Both the position numbers and the translations under genes were made by a program. Of a stretch of DNA of 64,000 nt, positions 32,136 through 40,154 are shown piece by piece. Position 1 is the stretch's first letter. Each line of letters opens with the position of its first letter. The notes beneath the pieces are model-generated. The model was not told where the DNA came from. It ran no database searches and saw only the letters and a list, made by a program, of their open reading frames with translations. Origin of the DNA: Candidatus Opimibacter skivensis. GTDB taxonomy: Bacteria; Bacteroidota; Bacteroidia; Chitinophagales; Saprospiraceae. The stretch lies in NCBI GenBank assembly GCA_016722045.1, contig JADKGY010000029.1:1-64000 (forward strand), in the 5' to 3' direction.

Positions 32136-33234
32136 ATGAAAAAATTTCTGGTATTCCTATGTGTATTCAGCTTCCCTGGCATTGACTTGCTTTTTGCCTC
32201 CACTACAAATACCAATTGTTGCATCTTAAACGAACCTACTTTTTCCTGCCCCGCCGTCATCTCACCCGTCGGTCCACTATGTGATGGAACTGCTGATATC
32301 GAACTAACAGCCAGTCCTGCCGGAGGTACCTGGTCTGGTCCGGGCATTGTAACTTCCAACGGTGTCTTCCAGACCCGGCTGGGCGAATATTGGAAACAAT
32401 GTGATTACTTTTAATTCTTCAGTTTGCGGCACGTCTACGACAATCACGATCGTGGTCACTTGCTGTATAGTGGTAAATTCAGATCTATTATTCGATGTAG
32501 AGTGCACCTGCCAGGGCAGTGCTACGGGTAACATCGTTTTTGACAATAATTATTCGAATGGAACCTTACCTTATGATTTCGATTGGGATAACCTTGGTAC
32601 ACCCGGTAATGATGTTTTCAGTGATGATGGATTACCTTATATAGACTCTATCCCCGCAGGATTCTATTCGATGACGGTTACAGATGCGTCAGGTTGTTCA
32701 GGCAGTGCAACGAAGGAAGTTATTGATGGCGTTCCAATCATGATTACCTCACAAATTACGTATCCTACATTTCCAGCCTTTCATGGCGCCATCGAACTGG
32801 TTAATGTCACTGGTCCTCCAGGTTATATCACCTATGACTGGGATTACAGCGAGACGCCATACAATGACGATTATGATCTGCCTCCACTGCAGGCAGGTGA
32901 CGATCAGGACATCAATAACCTTAGCCCGGGAAATTATATAGTGACCATCAGTATTACAGATGACCCCAATTTTCCTTCCTACGTTTGTACAAAAGATTTT
33001 TTATTTCATCTCACCTATGCAAATTCATGGAAAGGAATAATCAGTAACGAATGGGAAAACGTAGTTAACTGGACGACCAACTCCGTGCCTGATGCATTTA
33101 CAGATGTCACTATTCCATTCCCTTGTAATTTTTACCCGATAGTACATTCAAATGCGGTTTGCTCCAAACTCACTATACAACCCGGTGCAACCGTAAATGT
33201 GGTAACAGGATTTCAATTGAATATTTTGAAATGA
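32136..33234 (+). CDS. Secreted protein with SprB-like repeats, one frameshift
   Basis: ATG 32136 begins a signal peptide (M-K-K-F-L-V-F-L-C-V-F-S). The first frame continues to G-T-W-S-G-P-G-I-V-T and then loses frame near 32373. The second frame (32362-33234) carries it on through I-G-N-N-V-I-T-F-N-S to the end, about 366 residues. The G-G-T-W-S-G-P-G-I and P-A-G-F-Y-S-M-T-V-T-D-A-S-G-C patterns resemble Ig-like and SprB-type repeats common in Bacteroidota surface adhesins. The C-terminus (V-C-S-K-L-T-I-Q-P-G-A-T-V) looks like the start of a further domain. No T9SS sorting signal is visible, so the protein may be truncated. Confidence 0.65.
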
Positions 33235-33481
33235 AGTTTTTTAGGCAAGAAGGCCTGCTGAATCATTCCGTCCTCCTTTGACCTGGCAAAGCTTAAATGC
33301 GTCTGAGTCCAACGTAGTTAGTTGGGGAAAGAAAATATAAATAGATTGTTTGTTGTCAGAAAGCAAAAAAGAGGACGCGGAACAAATAAGAAAATTTATG
33401 ATCAATTTCTGCTTTCAATAATTATGATAAAATAAATGAATAAACCCATAAACTTATAAGCCTATAAACTTTTTAACTTGT

Positions 33482-34837
33482 TCATGTCGGGACCTCTGAT
33501 TGAAACCAAACTAAATATTTGTCCAATTGTGATACCAGGTAATACGGCAGGTTTAATAATTTATATTTTTTACCGGATGGTGTTGTGGCTTCAGTGAGTT
33601 GCATTTGGCCTGCATAAAAACGTATAGCCATGTTGTGTGGCGCAAGGTCCATATAAAGATGCAAAGATCTCAGTCTGCCTTCTGCTCCGGATTTGGTTTC
33701 GACCGGAATCAATTTTCCATAAAATGGATAGATATAATCTACTTCAGCAGAAGAATTCTTTTTTTCTCTTACCCAAAAAGACAACGAGCTCAGCGCGTCA
33801 TACTGAAAGGCGAGCATCTCCTGGCCTGTCAAATGCTCAATCAATGTCCCCCGATAAATCGAAGAGAGATCACTTGTACCCAGAATGTCTTTTTGCAACC
33901 CAACAAAATAATTGAGCATACCAGTATCCAGAATTTGAAGGCGCGGCGATTTTTTAAGATCCGGTATGGATGGCAATGTTGCACTCGTGATTGGATACAT
34001 CAGGTAAAGGAGAAGTGCTTTTCTGCTATTCGCAGTGCTTCACTCATTTCGCGGGATCGGTAAGCCGAATTTCCAAAGCCTGCAAATTGAATTCTTTTGC
34101 CGGCTGAAGTGAAGGATGTCCGGATCACATGTCGGATATGCAATAACTGAGAATCATTCGATGCATATTTTTCCACATCATCGAAATAGGAAGTGATCAG
34201 CGCGTCAAATATAGGAGCAAGAGCAGTGAGATCGCGGTGAACTGCATATTGTTCCACTACTTCAGGCATTCCTCCAATGAGCGCATAGGTGTGAAATAAT
34301 TTCAGCAGTTTATCATGGGCAAAATCATTAACAGGCAAATGCAGCACTTGCTCTAATGCAGTGTCTTCTCCAAGGGCTGCTAAAAAATTCAGGAAAGGAA
34401 ACTGGCCTTAGCATGAGGAAGGATACACGGCCTACCGGGAAATGAATGTCTTTATTAAACAGGGATTCCAACATGCTTCCAGCCGCGATGACCGCAATAC
34501 CCGGTTCCTGTTCATAGATATAGCGGAGAATGTTCAGGGCTTCAGGTACCTCCTGTATTTCATCAATGAAGAGCAGGGTCTGTTGCTTAAGCTGTACAGA
34601 CTGGTTTTTAAGGAAAAACAGGGATTGAATCAGGGTGTCCACGTTCGAAAAAGACTCAAACGGCTTTCGATCTTCCGGAAGCTCAAGGTTAAGCTGGATA
34701 TACTGATCAAATTGGCTAGCAAACTGGTTGACAAGAGTCGTCTTTCCAACCTGTCTGGCACCTCTGATAATCAGCGGCTTACGACCTGATTGAGCTTTCC
34801 ATTTTTCCAGTTCTGCAAGAGCCAACCGTGTAAACAT
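33482..34837 (-). CDS. AAA ATPase with DUF4143 domain (two frameshifts)
   Basis: Minus-strand frames 34837-34328, 34347-34000 and 34000-33482 join after indels near 34385 and 34005, giving about 450 residues. The N-terminal ATPase shows I-I-R-G-A-R-Q-V-G-K-T-T (Walker A) and L-L-F-I-D-E-I-Q-E-V (Walker B), followed by A-A-G-S-M-L-E. The C-terminal DUF4143 part has L-Q-I-L-D-T-G-M-L-N-Y, S-F-W-V-R-E-K-K and V-D-Y-I-Y-P, with V-E-T-K-S-G near the end, a PD-(D/E)XK-like core. Such proteins are common, mobile and of unclear role. The ATG overlaps the first box of a regularly spaced operator-like array. Confidence 0.85.
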
Positions 34838-34946
34838 GTCACAAAGATAGGGATATTTTAGTCATTTTTTGTCACAAAACCAAGGCAATATTTAGATAAA
34901 TTTGTCACAAAAAATGGGCATAATAAGTTAAATCTTGTCACAAAAC
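34836..34946. promoter_or_regulatory. Four TTGTnACAA-type boxes at exact 33-base spacing
   Basis: TGTCACAAA starts at 34837, 34870, 34903 and 34936, each 33 bases from the next, that is about three helical turns. Three copies extend to TTGTCACAA, a 9-base palindrome around a central base. Two of them continue with AACCAAGG. The array begins at the start codon of the minus-strand ATPase gene and runs through its upstream region. Same-face spacing suggests cooperative binding of a dimeric repressor. The binding protein is unknown. Confidence 0.65.
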
Positions 34947-35009
34947 CAAGGTATACATAATTAGATCACCTGATCACATTTCCAATCCTTCATTCCACCA
35001 AATGGCCAG

Positions 35010-35049
35010 AATGATACGATATGATACGTAAATATTCGAAAATGATACG
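35010..35049. repeat. 40-bp ATGATACG-box repeat, copy 1
   Basis: This 40-base segment contains three ATGATACG words (AATGATACGATATGATACGT and a third after AATATTCGAA). It is identical to 36531-36570. Both copies are followed on the plus strand by the same short zinc-ribbon-like reading frame. They look like duplicated operator or promoter pieces. Confidence 0.7.
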
Positions 35050-35155
35050 AAAAGCCTGGATTTCTTCACAGTAATCTGAGGATGCAAACCGATAATAACT
35101 TTGGGTCAAAAGAACCTATTTCACCACTTTTGAAAAAATTCCACTGTGATAAAAA

Positions 35156-35218
35156 TGCTTCAGCCAATTACAAAACTTGTGGATCGTTTGCCCTTATTGC
35201 GGTGAACCTGTGGCTTAG
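35156..35218 (+). pseudogene. Zinc-ribbon-like gene-end remnant, copy 1
   Basis: The frame reads C-F-S-Q-L-Q-N-L-W-I-V-C-P-Y-C-G-E-P-V-A and ends at TAG 35216-35218; a stop lies just upstream in the same frame. C-P-Y-C-G is half of a zinc ribbon. A near-identical segment ends at 36678 (Q-N-L-W-I-V-C-P-Y-C-G-K-P-V-E). Having two copies with silent and conservative differences suggests that the peptide was once coding. The parent gene is not recognisable. Confidence 0.4.
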
Positions 35219-35289
35219 ACAAAGCACTTGAGAAAAAAAAATCTGCATTCGCTTTGATTGCTTATTGCTTATTGTATTTCTTTGAGTTT

Positions 35290-35540
35290 TCTTGTTTGCC
35301 CCCGACCCCTGCGTTCCTCTTCTTATCATCCTCTACGCGGAAACGCCGGGGCGAATGATTTAAATAAGAAAATGAACTTCCTTATTCAATGATTCTACTT
35401 CCGGATCTCCATAAAAGGAAATCATGCTCTAAGTGAAAATCATTCGCCCCGGCGTTTTCGGAATGAGATTTTGAAAGCTTTGAACTTGAACGAGAAATGT
35501 TGCGAATGCAGAAACGCAGGGGTTGGGGGCAAAGCTCGAA
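35290..35540. mobile_element. Nested inverted repeat, MITE-like
   Basis: Outer arms 35296-35315 (TTGCCCCCGACCCCTGCGTT) and 35513-35532 pair with one mismatch. Inner arms 35341-35361 and 35437-35457 (AAATCATTCGCCCCGGCGTT plus one T) pair perfectly over 21 bases. The GC-rich arms stand out in an AT-rich gene-free stretch of about 800 bases (34838-35637). There is no gene inside. A non-autonomous mobile element or a large structured RNA are both possible. Confidence 0.6.
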
Positions 35541-35637
35541 AAGTAGAAAATTTATAAACTCATTTTCAAGCCCGCAAATTTACAGATGGGTAACATCTTC
35601 AATCCTGATTTCAGAGATTTTCTGGAATTCTTAATCT

Positions 35638-36186
35638 TCACAACTCGGTCCTGATCTGTCCCTTTTCCTTTGCAGCCTTGTAATTCTCCCGGTAACTTTT
35701 AAGGAGATTTGGCCCTAATGTCACACCATAAGGCTGAGTAAATCCATCATAGATGATGCGTTTTTGAAAAGGGAGTATGGTGGCTTCCACCAGGCAAGGC
35801 ACATCTTCAATCATTGAATCGAAAGGGTCACTCAGGTCATGCACTGAATAAAAAATATTATTCATATCTACAAATATCGCCCTGTTTGACAGCAATTTGT
35901 AAATGATAAATTTCCCTGAAATTCGTTTATTAATTCCTGACAAAATGGCTTTTTGATCAATAGACAGATGGCTGCTATTTTTATCCATATATCCTTTGAG
36001 CAAGTCCGGATCCTGATATAATTTTTGTCTGCACTCAAATTTCAATTTAAAATCACGGTTTTTCACAAATGATATAAAAGATGTTTTAGGATCAATCAGC
36101 CCATGCCTGATCGCAGTAAAATGAAGGAGCGGAAGGAAGGTATCCATAAACAGATGGTAGTCGAATTCAGAGAGAGGCATAGCCAA
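35638..36186 (-). CDS. Hypothetical protein, intact
   Basis: A 182-residue minus-strand protein, start ATG 36186. It is a soluble alpha/beta-looking chain with F-D-Y-H-L-F-M-D-T-F-L-P-L-L, N-R-A-I-F-V-D-M-N-N, Y-S-V-H-D-L-S-D-P-F-D and L-P-F-Q-K-R-I-I-Y-D-G-F. No signal peptide or membrane helix. I do not recognise it by function. Its compact intact frame in a region of broken genes suggests it is real. The neighbour upstream on the same strand is a winged-helix fragment. Confidence 0.6.
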   Translation of the reverse strand: MAMPLSEFDYHLFMDTFLPLLHFTAIRHGLIDPKTSFISFVKNRDFKLKFECRQKLYQDPDLLKGYMDKNSSHLSIDQKAILSGINKRISGKFIIYKLLSNRAIFVDMNNIFYSVHDLSDPFDSMIEDVPCLVEATILPFQKRIIYDGFTQPYGVTLGPNLLKSYRENYKAAKEKGQIRTEL

Positions 36187-36278
36187 ACTTAATTAATCTT
36201 ATTTTTCTACACAAACAAATCAATATTCCTCTGATACGCATACATCATGCCTACTGTTTCAATCGCAAGTATGTTGAT

Positions 36279-36608
36279 TCAGGGCTGACCCGCCTGATAG
36301 CCCGTACCTCTTCCCACACCTTTCTTCTCAATTAATTTCATGTTGACCAGCAATGCGAGTATTCGTTTTACAGTCGGATTCGGAATTCCGAGACGTGTTG
36401 AGATCTCACCGGACTGAATACCGGGACGCTCCCTGATCAGAACAAGGATTAATTTATCACGTGAGGACAATGCAGATGTTGAGCCTGATGTCCGAAGTTT
36501 CGACAATAGCAATTGTTGGCGGTGGCCTAAAATGATACGATATGATACGTAAATATTCGAAAATGATACGTAAATCCATTTTTTACGACAAGCCGAACTA
36601 GGTATCAA
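36279..36608 (-). pseudogene. Winged-helix domain fragment
   Basis: Minus-strand frame. Residues from about 48 onward (L-S-S-R-D-K-L-I-L-V-L-I, then I-S-T-R-L-G-I-P-N-P-T-V-K-R-I-L-A-L-L, then K-K-G-V-G-R-G-T-G-Y) form a winged helix like those at the C-termini of Fic, AlbA_2 or MarR-type proteins. The first 45 residues run through the ATGATACG repeat and do not look coding. No convincing start lies near the domain, so it is probably the 3' end of a lost gene or a very small regulator. Confidence 0.45.
36531..36570. repeat. 40-bp ATGATACG-box repeat, copy 2
   Basis: Identical over 40 bases to 35010-35049, with three ATGATACG words. It lies just upstream of the winged-helix fragment on the minus strand and 49 bases before the second zinc-ribbon-like remnant on the plus strand. 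Confidence 0.7.
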
Positions 36609-36678
36609 TAGATTAATACAGCATTTGCAAAACTTGTGGATAGTTTGTCCATATTGCGGGAAACCAGTAGAGTAAAAA
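36574..36678 (+). pseudogene. Zinc-ribbon-like gene-end remnant, copy 2
   Basis: The frame is open from 36574 and reads R-Q-A-E-L-G-I-N-R-L-I-Q-H-L-Q-N-L-W, then I-V-C-P-Y-C-G-K-P-V-E, ending at TAA. No start codon of the usual kind is present. It pairs with copy 1 at 35156-35218. The rest of this gene-free stretch (to 37020) holds a CTTCTGCC/CCTCTTCTACC low-complexity run at 36690-36735 and a repeat unit. Confidence 0.4.
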
Positions 36679-36837
36679 AACTTGTTTTCCTCTTCTGCCT
36701 TTTCAGCCTCTTCTACCTCTTCTGCCCCTCCTGCAGGGAAAATAATTAAAATAATATTTGCATTTCTCTTTTCATTGCCTTAATTTCCCTTCCGAAAACA
36801 AATTACTTCACCTTTATTTTTAGGTCTTGGTTGAAAG

Positions 36838-37012
36838 TTAAAAGAAAATAGATTGGTTATTAGTTATTGGAAGTTGGACTCGGCAAAGGTTATTGGTTGA
36901 AAGATCAAATACCTTAATACCTAACAACTTGTCCACTTTCCATCAACTAATACCCTGTCCACTTTCTCACAACCTTCAACTTCAAACTATTACTTCACCT
37001 TTACTTAATCCA
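36838..37012. repeat. Single dyad-repeat unit upstream of the RraB-like gene
   Basis: A left half with GGTTGAAAGTTAAAAGAAAA and TGGTTATTAGTTATTGGAAG is mirrored by a right half with ACAACTTGTCCACTTTCC and TGTCCACTTTCTCACAACC. It belongs to the same family as the arrays at 31.3, 38.4, 39.7 and 42.6 kb and ends about 10 bases before the ATG at 37021. Confidence 0.75.
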
Positions 37013-37020
37013 GTTGAAAC

Positions 37021-37991
37021 ATGGGACTATCTATCTATTATCGCGGAAACCTTCGCGATCCTGATGCTGCAGAAGCATTAATCACAGACGCCATGGACAT
37101 CTGTCATGAAATAGGTTGGCGTTATTTTCCTATTCATCGTTCAGAAATTATGCCGGTTGAAGGCCTTTTCATCACACCTGAAGGCAGCGAATCCATCGAC
37201 CTGACCTTTCTGTCAAATGGTCGCTTGTACAACGCTGCACATCTTTTGTTTACACGCCATCCGGAACAGGAAATTGTAGAGGAAGAAAAGCATAAATGGA
37301 TCTTCACGAAAACTGGTTATGCCGGTTCCGATACGCACATGGCTATTATTAAATTCCTACGCTACCTCAGCCAGAAATATTTTAGTGATTTTGAGCTCAA
37401 AGATGATAGCCTATATTGGGAATCTAATGATGTTGATGATTGCCGGCATCGTTTTGGAGAATCGATAGAGGCGATAGACATGATAAATAAAGCTCGCGGC
37501 CTGATGGGCCATGACCTGGTAGAGGAATATCCTGAAGAAGATGATGATGATGACAATGAATCCGCATCAGATGACATGGAGGAATTATTGATGAGGAAAG
37601 GAGGATATAATTTTACGCCCAACATTGACCTTCTCTCCAAAATTAAAAATAGAGAACGCACCGAAATACAAAAGACAATGAGCTCCGCCGTTCTCAGGCA
37701 ACTCTATAAGTTGGGGCTGGATGAAAAGGATAGCCAGCAAATTGAATTTTTCTTCTACGCCGACCATCAGGATAACGCAAATAACCTGGCTATTGCATTA
37801 TCACGTCTGGGATACACGGTTGAAAAATCAGAACCATCTTCAACAAAAATAAAAATCTGTTTTTGGTCTCAGGCTCGACGACTGAAATAAAGATGGATAC
37901 GAATCACATTTCTGAATGGACTACCCTCATGTGTGAACTTGCTCATCATGAAGGTTGCACATTTGATGGTTGGGGAACATTTTCAGAGTAA
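37021..37991 (+). CDS. Protein with C-terminal RraB-like domain (one frameshift)
   Basis: Frame 37021-37890 continues after a one-base shift near 37862 as V-S-G-S-T-T-E-I-K-M-D and ends W-T-T-L-M-C-E-L-A-H-H, then F-D-G-W-G-T-F-S-E at TAA 37989-37991, about 323 residues. The N-terminal 160 residues (L-S-I-Y-Y-R-G-N-L-R, L-F-I-T-P-E-G-S-E-S) form a domain found alone in other bacteria but of unknown role. An acidic linker (E-E-D-D-D-D-D-N-E) follows. The C-terminal 120 residues match RraB (F-F-Y-A-D-H-Q-D-N-A and the final D-G-W-G-T), a family that inhibits RNase E in gamma-proteobacteria. Bacteroidota usage is probably different. Confidence 0.68.
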
Positions 37992-37995
37992 CAAA

Positions 37996-38418
37996 ATGAA
38001 ATATCTAAAACTCACCAATATGAAAACAAACTATTTAAGTCAAACAGAATCTCTAAAACTTGAAGAAAAGTTTTTTGAAGAGGCTAAACAAATTCAGGCA
38101 ATGCAGGATGAAATCAACAATATTCAGGATCAACTGGATAAGGCATTTGAAACCACTGAAATGAAGGAATATTCATTTGGTAAAGCCGTGGATTTTGAGA
38201 GGATACTCCTGTTAAAGCAAATCTCAGAAGAACTTGAACCCAAAAGAGAGCGCTTGAGAGAATCTATCATTAATCTGTATCATTCATTATTTCCGGGTGA
38301 TATATTCATTAGTCAAAACTTCTATGACGTTTGGATCAGTATTAAACCCAATTGGGTCGTCCGGTTTGCTATTGATTTGGAAAGTATTGAGTTGAAGTTG
38401 AAGGATGAGTTGAATTAG
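37996..38418 (+). CDS. Hypothetical coiled-coil protein
   Basis: The frame is open from 37933, but ATG 37996 lies 4 bases after the RraB-like stop and gives M-K-Y-L-K-L-T-N-M-K-T-N, so I take that start; the product is 140 residues. A long helix pair (about residues 20-90) with heptad pattern precedes a short hydrophobic domain (I-S-Q-N-F-Y-D-V-W-I-S-I-K-P-N-W). No family recognised. It probably forms a two-gene unit with the RraB-like gene. Confidence 0.55.
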   Translation: MKYLKLTNMKTNYLSQTESLKLEEKFFEEAKQIQAMQDEINNIQDQLDKAFETTEMKEYSFGKAVDFERILLLKQISEELEPKRERLRESIINLYHSLFPGDIFISQNFYDVWISIKPNWVVRFAIDLESIELKLKDELN

Positions 38419-38429
38419 ATAATTTGCTC

Positions 38430-39285
38430 AGCAAGTTGATGGTTGAAAGTTGAAAGAAAGTGGACTGGTTATTAGTTGTTGGAAACTGGATTAGGTAAGG
38501 GTTGGTGGTTATTTTGGCCCCTCCCCCCCGGGCCGGAAACGGTTGTTGGTTATTAATGCTATCACAAATAATAATCCGTCACTTTCCTACAACCTTTAAC
38601 TTGTCCACTTTCTCACAACCAACAACTTGTTATTAGTTGAAAGTTGAAAGAAAGTAGACTGGTTCTGGGTTATTGGTTATAGGACAGGAAACTGGTTGTT
38701 GGTTATTAATGCTAATCACAAATAACTAATCCCTTGTCCACTTTCCTACAACCTTTAACTTGTCCACTTTCTCACAACCAACAACTTGTTATTAGTTGAA
38801 AGTTGAAAGAAAGTAGACTGGTTCTGGGTTATTGGTTATAGGACAGGAAACTGGTTGTTGGTTATTAATGCTAATCACAAATAACTAATCCCTTGTCCAC
38901 TTTCCTACAACCTTTAACTTGTCCACTTTCTCACAACCAACAACTTGTTATTAGTTGAAAGTTGAAAGAAAGTAGACTGGTTCTGGGTTATTGGTTATAG
39001 GACAGGAAACTGGTTGTTGGTTATTAATGCTAATCACAAATAACTAATCCCTTGTCCACTTTCCTACAACCTTTAACTTGTCCACTTTCTCACAACCAAC
39101 AACTTGTTATTAGTTGAAAGTTGAAAGAAAGTAGACTGGTTCTGGGTTATTGGTTATAGGACAGGAAACTGGTTGTTGGTTATTAATGCTAATCACAAAT
39201 AACTAATCCCTTGTCCACTTTCCTACAACCTTTAACTTGTCCACTTTCTCACAACCAACAACTTATCCCATTATTAATTCTCCAG
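38430..39285. repeat. Tandem array with exact 159-bp period, four copies plus a diverged one
   Basis: The word GGTTCTGGGTTATTGG starts at 38661, 38820, 38979 and 39138, always 159 bases apart, and the units look identical by eye. A diverged unit with a C-rich insertion (CCCCTCCCCCCCGGGCC near 38519) precedes them. Each unit holds GTTGAAAGTTGAAAGAAAGT and its rough mirror CTTTCCTACAACCTTTAAC, and the pair ACTTGTCCACTTTCTCAC. The array fills the whole spacer up to the four-helix-bundle gene at 39300. Identity between copies points to recent amplification. Confidence 0.92.
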
Positions 39286-39299
39286 TTAAAAACAAAACC

Positions 39300-39698
39300 A
39301 TGGAAAAACAAAAAGTTATAAGCTATGAAGACCTGGACGTGTACAAAAGAGCTTACACATCCTGTCTTAGAATCTTTAAAGAAATATTGTCAAAACTACC
39401 TGCACAGGAAAGATTTGATTTAAAAGATCAATTATCGCGATCTTCCAAATCCATTCCAAGACTAATTTCTGAGGGATTTGCAAAAAAATATCAGAAAGCC
39501 GGCTATCAAAAATATCTAACTGACGCCATCGGAGAATCCAATGAAACGGAGGTAAGCCTCGCCCAATCCAGAGATTTATATCCTCATGATATTAACCCCG
39601 CTATCGCGAATGAACTCATCGCCGAATACAAAATTATTGGTAAGCAATTATTCAAGCTTCAGGAATCATGGAGTAAATTTTCGGGACCCAAACGCTGA
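39300..39698 (+). CDS. Four helix bundle protein (23S rRNA IVS-encoded family)
   Basis: ATG 39300 gives 132 residues starting M-E-K-Q-K-V-I-S-Y-E-D-L-D-V-Y-K-R-A-Y; the longer frame from 39237 runs into repeat DNA. The family pattern is clear: E-D-L-x-V-Y at the start, L-K-D-Q-L-S-R-S-S-K-S-I-P in helix 2, I-S-E-G-F-A-K in the turn, and D-A-I-G-E-S-N-E-T-E in helix 3. Such proteins were first seen in rRNA intervening sequences but are common as single genes. Function unknown. It sits between two repeat arrays. Confidence 0.85.
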   Translation: MEKQKVISYEDLDVYKRAYTSCLRIFKEILSKLPAQERFDLKDQLSRSSKSIPRLISEGFAKKYQKAGYQKYLTDAIGESNETEVSLAQSRDLYPHDINPAIANELIAEYKIIGKQLFKLQESWSKFSGPKR

Positions 39699-39704
39699 AC
39701 AAGT

Positions 39705-40065
39705 TATTTGTTAAAAGTTTAATGAAAGTAGGTCGGTTTTAAGTATTAGGTTAATAGGCCAACAACCTATTACTAAAAATTTGTCCAACGCAAAACAACC
39801 CACAACAAATAACCTGTCCACTTTCCAATAACTTTCAACCTTAAACCTGTAAAAAAGTAGGCCAACACCCTATTACCAAAAAATTTTTTCCAACTCAAAC
39901 AACCCACAACAAATAACCTGTCCACTTTCCAACAACTTTCAACCTTACTACAGCAAAAAGGAATTAGTTGATGGTAGATGGGACCAAAACTAATAACCAA
40001 CGCCTTGTCCACTTTCTTACAACCAACAACTTTCAACTTGTGCAAGGTTGCTTCCATCCTTTCCC
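39705..40065. repeat. Dyad-repeat family copies upstream of the S74 surface protein
   Basis: Two similar units contain CAACAAATAACCTGTCCACTT (first near 39802, second near 39908), CAACCTATTAC/CACCCTATTAC and ACTTTCAACCTT. A last unit has AACGCCTTGTCCACTTTCTT and AACTTTCAACTTGTGCAAGG, the same word as in the 31.3 kb array. The repeats reach to about 90 bases before the gene start at 40155. Confidence 0.75.
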
Positions 40066-40154
40066 TCATTTCCCCCAACCGCAAAATCATTTTATTGATC
40101 ATCACAGAACTGACCTGCTACATATTTGCTCTGTCAATTCAAATCTCTTTGATC

